Assembly: GCF_051388915.1 (NCBI RefSeq)
Contig: NZ_JBPKBH010000001.1
Span: forward strand, 1-64,000
Direction of reading: 5' to 3'
From: Yinghuangia sp051388915
Lineage (GTDB): Bacteria > Actinomycetota > Actinomycetes > Streptomycetales > Streptomycetaceae
DNA length: 64,000 nucleotides
Shown here: piece by piece, positions 1 to 7,622 of the stretch
How the letters are laid out: each line of letters opens with the position of its first letter
Numbering within the stretch: the first letter of the stretch is position 1
Translations under genes and position numbers: made by a program
The notes under the pieces: model-generated
Database searches by the model: none
What the model was told of the DNA's origin: nothing
The model's input: the letters and a program-made list of their open reading frames with translations, nothing else

Positions 1-19
1 AGAGTAGGACGCCGCCGGA
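1..19 (+). rRNA. rrf: 5S ribosomal RNA, 3' end only
   Basis: The first 19 bases (AGAGTAGGACGCCGCCGGA) match the conserved 3' end of actinobacterial 5S rRNA as I remember it from Streptomyces. A strong terminator hairpin follows 12 bases later. The rest of the gene, and presumably the 16S-23S operon, lies outside the window to the left. The exact 3' end cannot be fixed from sequence alone. Confidence 0.8.
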
Positions 20-30
20 ATTGATTTGTG

Positions 31-63
31 TGAAGGCCCCCTCCGTTCCGGAGGGGGCCTTCA
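31..63 (+). terminator. rrn operon terminator
   Basis: A perfect 15-bp stem (31-45 pairing with 49-63) with a TTC loop follows the 5S rRNA end. There is no clear U-tract, which is usual for high-GC actinobacteria. The position fits the end of the rRNA operon. Confidence 0.85.
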
Positions 64-260
64 CGCGTTTCCGGGCATTGTCACATGTGTCGGCGGGCGA
101 TCCGTGTTCTGTCACGAGCCTGTGCCGGGGGCTGAGTTCGTCGTACCGATGCCGCTATCGTGTACGCATCACGCACGCACCGGTCGGCAGGGAGCAGTGA
201 GCACCGCCGACTGTCTGGGGGGACCTTGGGTGCGGCGTGCGTCTGGGGGGTTTCATCAAC

Positions 261-878
261 ATGCGCAGGAGTATGCGTAAGGGCTTCATCGTCATGGCCG
301 GCGGCGTCCTCGCCGTGGGGTTGCTGACCGCGTGTCAGGACGACGAAGAAGGCGGCACCGGCAACGAAGGATTCTCGTTCGGCGACAAGGTCGGCACGGG
401 CGACGACACCGCCGACACCGGTGACGACGCCAAGGGCGATGGTGGCAAAGGCGGTTCGGTCCCCAAGGAACTGGTCGGCGCCTGGCGGACGGGGTCCGGG
501 GCGACGGTCGAGTACCAGGACGCGATCACCGGGAAGTACGCGCCGCCGAGTGGCAGTACGGGCGAGTTGATCATCAAGGCGGACGGGTCGTACACCGACA
601 ACGGCTTGTTGCAGACCACGATGTACAACTGCACGACGTCGCTGTTTGTCATGGAGGAGGGCAAGGTCACGGTCTCCGGGGATAAGGCCACCTTCAAGCC
701 CAGCAAGGTGAAGACGTCGATGCAGAACACCTGTAGCGAGAGCAGCAACTTCTACAACCGCGACGGAACGAAGAACACGAAGGTGGACACCTTCGAGCTG
801 ACCCAGGACACGAACGGCCCCGTGCTCCGGCTCACCGACGAGGATGGGGCGTCGAGCGACTACCGCCCCGACAAGTAG
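261..878 (+). CDS. Small lipoprotein of unknown function
   Basis: The 205-residue product begins with a basic stretch and a hydrophobic segment ending in a lipobox (LLTAC, Cys25), so it should be exported and lipid-anchored on the outer face of the membrane. An acidic Gly/Asp-rich linker (about residues 26-70) leads to a compact C-terminal domain beginning near VPKELVGAWRTGSG. That 'VGAW' opening followed by a strand-rich region is reminiscent of lipocalin-like or DUF-type domains of actinobacterial lipoproteins, but I do not recognise the family. The ATG at 261 is preceded by a G6 ribosome site at 245-250; an in-frame ATG at 237 lacks one. A 9-bp inverted repeat (899-907/921-929) just beyond the stop could terminate it, although it lies inside the end of the convergent gene. 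Confidence 0.75.
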   Translation: MRRSMRKGFIVMAGGVLAVGLLTACQDDEEGGTGNEGFSFGDKVGTGDDTADTGDDAKGDGGKGGSVPKELVGAWRTGSGATVEYQDAITGKYAPPSGSTGELIIKADGSYTDNGLLQTTMYNCTTSLFVMEEGKVTVSGDKATFKPSKVKTSMQNTCSESSNFYNRDGTKNTKVDTFELTQDTNGPVLRLTDEDGASSDYRPDK

Positions 879-892
879 TCAGGGCGGACACG

Positions 893-1273
893 TCACCCGA
901 GCCGCGGGCCGCCTGCCGGTCCGCGGCTCGTCGCCGTGAGCAGCCACCAGACCATGTCGTACGCCGCCGATCGGTAAACCGCCTCCGCCGATGCAACGTC
1001 GTACAGCGTGGCATCGCGAACCCGGGGGCAGTGGCTGACGATGCGGTTCACGACGTGAAGTCGGTTGTCGTACGCGAAGTCCTCGGCACGTCGACGCGCG
1101 GCCAACGCGTGATCGGCCTCCGAGCCCCAGGCGACAACGAGGAATGGGGTCGGGGAACGAGACACGTCGCTCCCCATGACGACCTGATGAAGCCGTGCCG
1201 GATTGATGGTGACGGCCTCTGCCGCGTGGAGGCGGATGATCCGCCGTCCGGTCGCCGCTACGGGTGATGCCAT
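893..1273 (-). CDS. Conserved hypothetical protein next to the WhiJ-type locus
   Basis: A 126-residue protein starting MASPVAATGRRIIRLHAAEA. It has a run of Arg/Ala-rich helices and ends Gly/Pro-rich. I recognise no catalytic motif. The ATG at 1273 has an AAGGG about 10 bases upstream. It is divergent from the XRE regulator at 1415. In Streptomyces, XRE/DUF397 loci often carry a third small gene, so a role in the same regulatory unit is plausible but is inference. The reading frame stays open far upstream to 2029, but that part is the antisense shadow of the regulator. Confidence 0.6.
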   Translation of the reverse strand: MASPVAATGRRIIRLHAAEAVTINPARLHQVVMGSDVSRSPTPFLVVAWGSEADHALAARRRAEDFAYDNRLHVVNRIVSHCPRVRDATLYDVASAEAVYRSAAYDMVWWLLTATSRGPAGGPRLG

Positions 1274-1414
1274 GCTGGGCGCGCCCTTCGTCGTGTGCCG
1301 GACCGAGAATGACTTTCCGTATCCAAACGGTTGCTCATCGCGGTTAGGCTCGTAAGGTGCGGTGGCCTGAAACGTGCACCTTTCAGGCTGGTGGATCTTG
1401 GCGAAGGGGGATGT

Positions 1415-2353
1415 ATGCCAAGGGTGTTGGACCCGGCGGACTCGATTGCCGCGCTGTTCGGGGCGCGCGTGAAGCGACTCCGCGAGGCGCGCGGATGGAC
1501 GCAGGAGGAGCTTGGGGACCAGGTGCGCACGCACAGCACGCGCATCAACCAGATCGAGCGCGCGACGGGCCACCGCCCGACGCTGGACCTGGCCCGCAGG
1601 TTGGACGGTGTGCTCGCTGCGGACAAGCTGCTGGTGGAGCTGTGGACGCACCTCTACAAGCAGTCGTTTCCGGACTGGTCCCAGGAGTTCATGAGCTTCG
1701 CGGCGCAGGCGACGATGATCCGCGAGTACGCGGCGCACGCAGTTCCGGGCTTGTTGCAGACGGAGGCGTACGCCCGTGCCCTGTTGCGTACGGCGCGGTC
1801 GCTGCGGAGTGAGCAGCAACTTGACGAACGGCTCGCGGCACGCATGGGCAGGCAGGAACGTCTTGCAGACGCTGACGGCCCGTCGTTGTGGGTGGTTCTG
1901 GACGAGTCGGTACTGCGTCGGCCGGTAGGCGGGGCGAAGATCATGCGGGATCAATTGGAGAGACTGTTGGCCGCGGCGCACGAGCCCCGGATCACGATCC
2001 AGGTGCTGCCGTTCGGTTCGGGGGAACACGCGGCCATGGGCGGTTCGTTGACTCTGCTCACGCTTCCCGACACAACTGAGGTCGCCTATAGCGAAGGTGC
2101 GGACTACGGGAGGTTGGTCGAGGATCCGCAGGTCCTCAAGGGGTACGCAATGATCTACGATCTCTTGCGAGCGCAGGCCCTACCACCGCACTTGTCCCTA
2201 CGTGCGATCGAATCCGCAATGGAGGACTCCCCGCATGCCCAGCGAGCGACGTTCGTCCCGGATCCACTGGCGCAAGTCCAGCCACAGCAACGCGGAAGGC
2301 GGCAACTGCCTCGAAGTCGCCGGGCGCGGTTTCGGCGTCGTCCCCGTGCGTGA
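1415..2353 (+). CDS. XRE-family regulator with DUF5753 domain (WhiJ/AbaA-like)
   Basis: Residues about 10-70 form a Cro/CI-type helix-turn-helix (RLREARGWTQEELG ... TRINQIE). The remaining 200 residues match the DUF5753 domain seen in actinomycete regulators of the WhiJ class (EYAAHAVPGLLQTEAYARAL, and ITIQVLPFGSGEHAAMGGS further on). These proteins are usually encoded beside a DUF397 partner, and two such genes follow here. The start at 1415 has GAAGGGGG five bases upstream. No stop codon occurs at the usual domain end, so the frame runs 119 bp into the DUF397 gene and adds a basic tail. That overlap is unusually long; a sequencing or true frameshift near 2230 is an alternative. Confidence 0.88.
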   Translation: MPRVLDPADSIAALFGARVKRLREARGWTQEELGDQVRTHSTRINQIERATGHRPTLDLARRLDGVLAADKLLVELWTHLYKQSFPDWSQEFMSFAAQATMIREYAAHAVPGLLQTEAYARALLRTARSLRSEQQLDERLAARMGRQERLADADGPSLWVVLDESVLRRPVGGAKIMRDQLERLLAAAHEPRITIQVLPFGSGEHAAMGGSLTLLTLPDTTEVAYSEGADYGRLVEDPQVLKGYAMIYDLLRAQALPPHLSLRAIESAMEDSPHAQRATFVPDPLAQVQPQQRGRRQLPRSRRARFRRRPRA

Positions 2354-2435
2354 CAGCAAGGATGTCGGACGTGGCGAGCTTGCTGTCTCGGCTGCCGCGT
2401 GGGGGTCGCTGACCGAGGCCCTCAAACTTCCGTAG
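2235..2435 (+). CDS. DUF397 protein, copy 1
   Basis: A 66-residue protein with the DUF397 signature: HWRKSSHSN near the start, then GGNCLEVA, then VPVRDSK, then a C-terminal W...L. The family is almost restricted to filamentous actinomycetes and pairs with WhiJ-like XRE regulators as a likely antagonist or co-factor. The ATG at 2235 has GGAGGA eight bases upstream. It starts inside the end of the upstream regulator, suggesting translational coupling. A 78-bp stretch (2294-2371) is nearly identical to copy 2. Confidence 0.9.
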   Translation: MPSERRSSRIHWRKSSHSNAEGGNCLEVAGRGFGVVPVRDSKDVGRGELAVSAAAWGSLTEALKLP

Positions 2436-2556
2436 CGGTGGCGCATCGGTCCGTTGTTGTGTGCGAATGGCATACGCATGTGTTGGTGATGGAGCACGAA
2501 CCGACAACACAAGTCGTCTGTGTCCATGATCGAAACGGTGATTGAGGAGACCACCC

Positions 2557-2763
2557 GTGCAGAACGCCGCTCGTCTCGAACTGCTCGCTCTCGTTTGGCG
2601 GAAGTCCAGCTACAGCAATCAGGAAGGCGGCAACTGCCTCGAAGTCGCCGGGCGCGGTTTCGGCGTCGTCCCGGTGCGTGACAGCAAGGATGTCGGGCGG
2701 GGGGCGATCGTCGTTTCGGGTGACTCGTGGGTGGTGTTGACGGAGGCCCTTAAGCGGGTCTAG
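2557..2763 (+). CDS. DUF397 protein, copy 2
   Basis: A 68-residue paralogue of the preceding gene, with WRKSSYSN, GGNCLEVA and VPVRDSKD motifs. The GTG at 2557 is preceded by GAGGAG at the right distance, which is preferred to the TTG at 2542. Bases 2622-2699 differ from 2294-2371 at only two of 78 positions, while both ends of the genes have diverged. This suggests a local gene-conversion event rather than a fresh whole-gene duplication. The 121-bp spacer between the copies could hold its own promoter. Confidence 0.88.
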   Translation: MQNAARLELLALVWRKSSYSNQEGGNCLEVAGRGFGVVPVRDSKDVGRGAIVVSGDSWVVLTEALKRV

Positions 2764-2844
2764 TGGGGGCGCGCCGGGTGCCCTGGGCGGTTGGTTCGGC
2801 TGATGAGGTCCTACAGTTGAGGGGAACTCAGGAGGTCGGTTCCG

Positions 2845-3869
2845 TTGCAGGACGCGCGTGCGCAGTCGCAAGGGGAGGACGGCGAGGGCCCAACGACCGC
2901 CGGGGACCCGGGGTTGTTCGGGCCCGGGTCCGTGACGTGGCAGTTGCATGCGGATCCGGCGATGTGGGTGGCCGGGGTGCGGGCGCTGTACTTGCAGGCG
3001 TTGCATCCGCGTGCGGTGCGGGGTGTCGTCCAGAACTCGGCGTTCCGGAAGGATCCGTGGGGGCGGTTGTTCCGTACCGCGGACTTTGTGGGTGTCACGA
3101 CGTACGGGTCGCGCGCCGAGGCCGAGCGGGCCGGGGCGCGGGTGCGGCGGATCCACCAGTTCCTGCGGGCGACCGACCCCGAGACGGGGGAGTCGTACCG
3201 GATAGACGAGACGGCGCTGTTGCGGTGGGTGCATTGCGCTGAGGTGGTGTCGTACGCCGAGGTGGTGCGGCGGTCGGGCTTGGCGCTGACCGATGCCGAG
3301 GTCGACACCTACCTCGCCGAGCAGCGCGCCTCGGCGGTGCTGGTGGGGTTGGCGCCGGAGGATGTGCCCGTGTCCGCGGCGGCGATGCGCGAGTACTTCG
3401 AGGACGTACGTCCCGCCCTCGGGGGGGGGGGGGGGGGGGAAGACGGGTGGGGGGTTCTCCTGTGTCCCCCCCTTCCCCNGTGTCCGCGGCGGCGATGCGC
3501 GAGTACTTCGAGGACGTACGTCCCGCCCTCGGGCGGTCGCCGGAGTCCGACGACGTCTGGGACTTCCTCCGGCGCCCGCCCGTGCACCCGGTGCTGTGGC
3601 TCGGCCGTGAGCTGTTGTGGCGCCAGGTGTCGGAGCTGGCCTATGGTTCGCTGCCCGCGTGGGCGCACGAGATGTACGGACGCCGCCCGTTGCCGTCCAT
3701 CGCCGTGACCACCGGCCTGAGACTGATCCGCACAACCTCGCTCGCCGTACTACCGGCAGTCCGCCTCGCGGGCTTCCAGTCACCCCACATCAAGGCCGCC
3801 GTGGACCGCCTCGGCCCGGAAGCGGCCCCCACAAGGCCGAGCCTCCTGTCAGGCCTTACTGCGTCGTAG
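2845..3869 (+). CDS. MpaB-like (DUF2236) oxygenase, split by an assembly artefact
   Basis: The product resembles the oxygenase MpaB/rubber-oxygenase-like family (DUF2236), b-type haem proteins. Visible are an N-terminal GPGSVTWQLHADPAMWVAGV segment, the conserved ALHPRAV, FRTADFVG and a pair of conserved His regions (RIHQFL, RWVH) that likely bind haem. The frame is broken at 3423-3480 by a poly-G/N insertion, after which bases 3371-3423 recur at 3481-3533. Removing the 110-base duplication gives a continuous 304-residue protein of normal size. The TTG start at 2845 follows GGAGG at 2831-2835. Its substrate cannot be told from sequence. Confidence 0.82.
3420..3480. other. Assembly junction: poly-G run, single N, duplicated flank
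   Basis: A run of 17-18 G, G/C-rich junk and one N (3479) separate two copies of the same 53 bases (3371-3423 and 3481-3533). The copies are offset by 110 bases, and removing one unit restores the reading frame of the surrounding gene. Poly-G is a known artefact of two-colour sequencing. This is a misjoin, not biology. Confidence 0.93.
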
Positions 3870-4070
3870 CCGATCGGTGCGCCCGGCCGCGCAGACCGGC
3901 CGCGCAGACCGGCTCCTCGGGGGCGGCACTGTCCCAGGTGTGGCCTTGCGCTGTCCATATTCGGCGGCGGGTGACCGCATTCGCGCGATCACCCGCCTCG
4001 TTCGCGTGGTCGCTTCGGTGGCGCCGGAGACTCTGTGTGTACTTCGGACCTCCGGAAGGACCCATCGCGC

Positions 4071-4865
4071 ATGTCGAAGGCGGCTTCCCGTCTTGAGACC
4101 CAACCGCCCCTGGATTCCGTGTCTGTCATCACCGCTGTGCACGACCAGGCCATCCCGTTCCTTCCCCAGGCGGCCGCGTCGCTTGCCCAGCAGGATGTGC
4201 CGATCGACTGGATCGTCTGTTACGACGGAGAACGCCTCCCCGCCGCCCTCGTGGAGATGACGCGGCACTGCAGAGAGTTCTTGCCCGACCTTTTGTTGGT
4301 GGCCAGCGGCCGCAGCGCCGGGCCGTCGACGGCACGTACGGTCGCCCTGTCCCGCGTCCGCGCGCCGTGGACCGCCGTGCTCGACGCGGACGACGTCTGG
4401 CTGCCCGGCGGCCTCGACCGGTTGGTGGCGACGGCTCGGGCCACCAACAGCGCGTGGTGCGCGGGACTGACGGTCGACCTGCACGAGGAGGGTTCTCGTC
4501 AGGAGTTCCCGGACTATCTGCCGACCGGCACGGTGGCTGCCGGCACGGTGTTCGACGTCTACCAGCGGCTGGGGTTCCTGCCGTTCCACGGCTGCGCGGT
4601 GGTCTGGGCGACGCCTGTGCTGTGGGAGATGGGCGGCTGGCCCGCGTTGCCCTCCAACGAGGACAGCGGGCTCGTGCTCGCGGCGACCGAGCGCTTCGAC
4701 GGCGTCTATCAGGGCGAATCGCCGGTCTACGGGTATCGCAAGCACCCCGGTCAGACGACCGCCGCCCTGCGGTACGCGGACCGGGAGGCCATCGCGACCG
4801 ACCACAATCATGCGTGGATATCGGCCCTTCGCGGCACGGGCACGAGGTGCGGGGCATGCCGGTAG
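4071..4865 (+). CDS. Family 2 glycosyltransferase
   Basis: A 264-residue GT-A fold protein. It has the N-terminal SVITAVHDQA strand, a nucleotide-binding region and the DxD-type motif LDADDVWLP, which binds the metal-sugar nucleotide. A later NEDSGL motif matches the acceptor/catalytic ED region of GT2 enzymes. No membrane segment is seen, so it is probably cytoplasmic. It is a short single-domain form. The ATG at 4071 follows GGAAGGA at the right spacing; the in-frame ATG at 4035 does not have one. No other sugar genes are adjacent, so donor and acceptor are unknown. Confidence 0.85.
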   Translation: MSKAASRLETQPPLDSVSVITAVHDQAIPFLPQAAASLAQQDVPIDWIVCYDGERLPAALVEMTRHCREFLPDLLLVASGRSAGPSTARTVALSRVRAPWTAVLDADDVWLPGGLDRLVATARATNSAWCAGLTVDLHEEGSRQEFPDYLPTGTVAAGTVFDVYQRLGFLPFHGCAVVWATPVLWEMGGWPALPSNEDSGLVLAATERFDGVYQGESPVYGYRKHPGQTTAALRYADREAIATDHNHAWISALRGTGTRCGACR

Positions 4866-4936
4866 CGCCAAGGTAAGTCGTGCGAACGGCCTTGCGGCAC
4901 TCGCAGGTGCCTGACCCGGCGTTGCCCGTCGGCTGG

Positions 4937-6166
4937 TCACGGTGTTGGGGTTGCGGGCTTCATTGCGTGAGTCGTCTCCGGAAGTTCCTTGGTGGGGAGG
5001 GGGGTTCGGAGGCCGGGGGCGATTGCGAGGGTTACGGCGATGGAGGCTGCCGCCATGGTGGTCATGGCTGTGGCGGGGGTGGTGTGTTGGGCGAGGGTTC
5101 CGGCGAGGGTGGCGCCGAGTGCTTGCATGGTGAGCATGCCTGAGGAGTGGAGGCCCAGTGCCTGGCCGAGGATGGGTTTGGGGGTCAGGGCGATGAGGCG
5201 CTCTTGGAGGAGGAGGGTGGCGGCGTAGCCGACGGAGGCGATGGCGATTGCGGCCACGGCGAGCGGGAGCGCGGGCCGGAAGGCGAAGGTGAGGTAGGGG
5301 ACGGCCAGGAGGAGGCGTGCGGAGGGGCCGAGGCGGCGGCGCCAGTCGGGGGTGAGCAGGCGGCCGGCCGTGAGGTCGCCGACGAGCATGCCGGCGGCCG
5401 CGGCGGCGAGGAGGAGTCCGGCGTGGTCGGGGTCGTAGGCGACGAAGACCGCCTCGCAGCCGACGATGAGCCCGTTGGGCACCCACATGGCGATGTAGAC
5501 GTAGCGGCGGGGGACCGAGCTCCAGAGGATCGTGTTGGTACGCCAGGTCTCGCGCACGGACGGTCGTCCGGCGGTGCGGGGTGCCCGGCGGGCGAGGCCG
5601 AGGAGTGCGATCGCGGCAGCGAGGACGTCGAGGGCCGCCGCGGTGAGCAGCGTTCCGCGGGCGGACAGCAGGCCGACCAGCAGGGCGCCGACCGCGAAGC
5701 CGACGATCTGGAGGCTGCCGACGCAGATGTTGAGGACCGAGCGCCCGAGCAGGTAGGCGTCGTCCGGGAGGATCTCGGTGAGCAGTCCGAGGCGTACGCC
5801 GCCGCCGACCGATGCGGCGAGGCCGAGGACGAGCAGGACCGCGAACGCCGCCCAGATCGGCAGGCCCGGGATCGCGATCACGGCGGTGCCGACGGCGAAC
5901 GTCGCGGCGATCCCGGCCATGGCGGCGCGCGGCGGCAGCCGGTCCGCGGCCGAGAGCAGGGCCATGGCCCCGATGACCTGGGCGAAGGACGCGCCGAACA
6001 TGCTGAGTGCGGACAGGAGTGGTGAGCCGGTCGCGTCATAGACGAGCGTGGCCAGCGCCAATGAGCCGATGGTCGTCGCGGCGACCTGGGCGCAGGACGT
6101 CGCGAACAGCGGGGTGAACTCCGGGGTGCGGAAGAGTTCGCGGTAGGTGTGCATGGGCCGGAGCAT
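4937..6166 (-). CDS. MFS transporter
   Basis: A 409-residue integral membrane protein with about 12 hydrophobic helices and a central loop rich in Arg (GLARRAPRTAGRPSVRETW). It is of the major facilitator type, without a recognisable substrate signature. It is divergent from an ArsR-family regulator with a 47-bp spacer holding a perfect palindrome, so it is probably an exporter repressed by that regulator. A second in-frame ATG at 6154 is possible; neither start has a strong ribosome site, and the transcript may be nearly leaderless. Confidence 0.85.
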   Translation of the reverse strand: MLRPMHTYRELFRTPEFTPLFATSCAQVAATTIGSLALATLVYDATGSPLLSALSMFGASFAQVIGAMALLSAADRLPPRAAMAGIAATFAVGTAVIAIPGLPIWAAFAVLLVLGLAASVGGGVRLGLLTEILPDDAYLLGRSVLNICVGSLQIVGFAVGALLVGLLSARGTLLTAAALDVLAAAIALLGLARRAPRTAGRPSVRETWRTNTILWSSVPRRYVYIAMWVPNGLIVGCEAVFVAYDPDHAGLLLAAAAAGMLVGDLTAGRLLTPDWRRRLGPSARLLLAVPYLTFAFRPALPLAVAAIAIASVGYAATLLLQERLIALTPKPILGQALGLHSSGMLTMQALGATLAGTLAQHTTPATAMTTMAAASIAVTLAIAPGLRTPLPTKELPETTHAMKPATPTP

Positions 6167-6191
6167 GACCGGGGTCGCGCGGCCGGGCGTA

Positions 6192-6215
6192 ATGTTTCGC
6201 CTGGAGGCGAAACAT
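6192..6215. promoter_or_regulatory. Palindromic operator over the ArsR-type repressor start
   Basis: A perfect inverted repeat with 10-bp arms (ATGTTTCGCC, TGGA, GGCGAAACAT). The right arm ends in the regulator's start codon (6214) and the spacer/right arm contain its GGAGG. Protein bound here would block the regulator's own start and sits 25 bp from the divergent transporter start. Confidence 0.75.
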
Positions 6216-7305
6216 GGGGTTGTGGCTGGTCGATACGGACACGCTGGCGGCGGGCCGATTCGTGGTGTCGCCGCTTGCGGAGACGACCGCGTGTCTCAAG
6301 ACGCTCGCGGAGGGTACGGCTGCCCATCCGGGCGAGCGCGCGTGGCTGGACGCGTATCTGCCGGGGTTCCGGGAGCGGATGGCGGCGGATCCGGCGGCCG
6401 AGCGCCTGTGCGAGGTGGCGTTCGGGCGCTCGTGGATCGCGGACTTTCTGACGCCGTGTCCGACCGGGGAGCCGGGGCTGACGTTTGATCAGGAGGTGTG
6501 CCCGGTCCGGGAGACGGCGCCCGAGCAGGCCCGTGCGGACGCGGAGGTGGCGTACGGCCGCCCGCTCCCGCCGGAGCTCGACGGCGTGGACCTGGGCGCC
6601 ACGGCCGCCGAACTCCTGGGCTGGGTCTGGCAGTCGGCGGTGCTGCCGCACTGGGACGCCCGGCGGCGCGTCCTGGAGGCGGATGTCATCGCGCGGATGG
6701 GCGAGTTGAGCCGTGGGGGCTGGGCGGCCGCGCTCGACAACCTGCGTCCGGGCATGCGGTGGCTCGGGGACGGGCGGCTCCAGATCAACACGCACGACTA
6801 CCCGCCGCGCGAAGTGGCGGGTGCGCAACTGCTGTTCGTGCCGGTTACCCCGCGCCGCGGATGGGTGACGTGGGAGGCTCCTCGGCGGTACGCGATCGTC
6901 TACCCCGGCACGGGGGCACTCGCTGACACCTCCTCAGGGCCCGCCGCCCGCGGAGCTCTGGGACGCCTGCTCGGCGAAGCCCGGGCGGCGGTGCTCCTGT
7001 TGCTCGACACTCCGAAGAGTACGACGCAGATTGTCGCGCTCAGCGGCCAGCGCCTCGGCTCGGTCGGCGGCCACCTCAAGGTGCTGCGCGAGGCCGGGCT
7101 CATCCACCGCCGCCGGAGCGGCCGTTCGGTGCTCTACTACCGAACCGATGTGGGGAATGCGGTGGTTGCGGCTCCGTCGGTTGCAACCCCGCCCGCTTCA
7201 ACGGCCGCTTCAACGGCCGCTTCAACCCCGCCTCCTGCAACCCCGCCCGCCGCAACCCGGCCCCCTGCCAACCTGCCCGTTGCAACTCCGCCCCTTGCGG
7301 AGTAA
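6214..7305 (+). CDS. ArsR-family regulator with N-terminal DUF5937-like domain and repeat tail
   Basis: A 363-residue protein. The winged helix lies near the C-terminal third (TTQIVALSGQRLGSVGGHLKVLREAGLIHRRR region, about residues 268-310), as in the long actinobacterial ArsR proteins whose N-terminal part is a DUF5937-type domain. The tail after about residue 320 is a five-residue repeat rich in Ala-Thr-Pro-Pro (VATPP, PATPP and variants) encoded by a 15-bp DNA repeat; it is likely disordered. Expected role: autoregulated repressor of the divergent MFS exporter. Ligand unknown. Confidence 0.85.
   Translation: MGLWLVDTDTLAAGRFVVSPLAETTACLKTLAEGTAAHPGERAWLDAYLPGFRERMAADPAAERLCEVAFGRSWIADFLTPCPTGEPGLTFDQEVCPVRETAPEQARADAEVAYGRPLPPELDGVDLGATAAELLGWVWQSAVLPHWDARRRVLEADVIARMGELSRGGWAAALDNLRPGMRWLGDGRLQINTHDYPPREVAGAQLLFVPVTPRRGWVTWEAPRRYAIVYPGTGALADTSSGPAARGALGRLLGEARAAVLLLLDTPKSTTQIVALSGQRLGSVGGHLKVLREAGLIHRRRSGRSVLYYRTDVGNAVVAAPSVATPPASTAASTAASTPPPATPPAATRPPANLPVATPPLAE
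7190..7300 (+). repeat. 15-bp in-frame repeat in the regulator's 3' end
   Basis: About seven imperfect 12-15-bp units carrying TTCAAC or TGCAAC followed by C-rich sequence encode the Pro/Ala/Thr tail of the ArsR-type protein. Unit lengths are multiples of three, so expansion keeps the frame. Confidence 0.75.
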
Positions 7306-7362
7306 TTGGCTACTGTCCGTGATGCGGGACCGGTCGGGTTGACGGGACGTGGGCAGGCGCCA

Positions 7363-7578
7363 GCACGCGACGCACGCGACGCACGCGAGGCACGCGACGC
7401 ACGCGAGGCACGCGAGGCACGCGAGGCACGCGAGGTGCGCGAGGCACGCGAGGTGCGCGAGGTGCGCGAGGTGCGCGAGGTGCGCGAGGCACGCGACGCA
7501 CCCGACGCACCCGACGCACCCGACGCACCCGACGTGCGCGACGTGAGCGAGACCCGCGCGGTGCGCGAAGCGCGCGAG
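7363..7578. repeat. 24-unit 9-bp tandem repeat array
   Basis: Twenty-four contiguous 9-mers with consensus G(C/T)(A/G)CGCGA(G/C); one block of four reads GCACCCGAC. The array fills the space between the convergent ArsR and TetR genes (7306-7622). Because the unit is a multiple of three and lacks stop codons, every frame is open across it. No independent gene is supported here. Confidence 0.95.
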
Positions 7579-7622
7579 GAGCGGGTCGGTCCGGGACCGG
7601 TGCTCGCCAGAGCGGCACCGCC

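Noticed and set aside
893..2029. 378-residue minus-strand frame
   Set aside because: Only the part from 893 to 1273 has an own start and composition; the rest is antisense to the XRE regulator.
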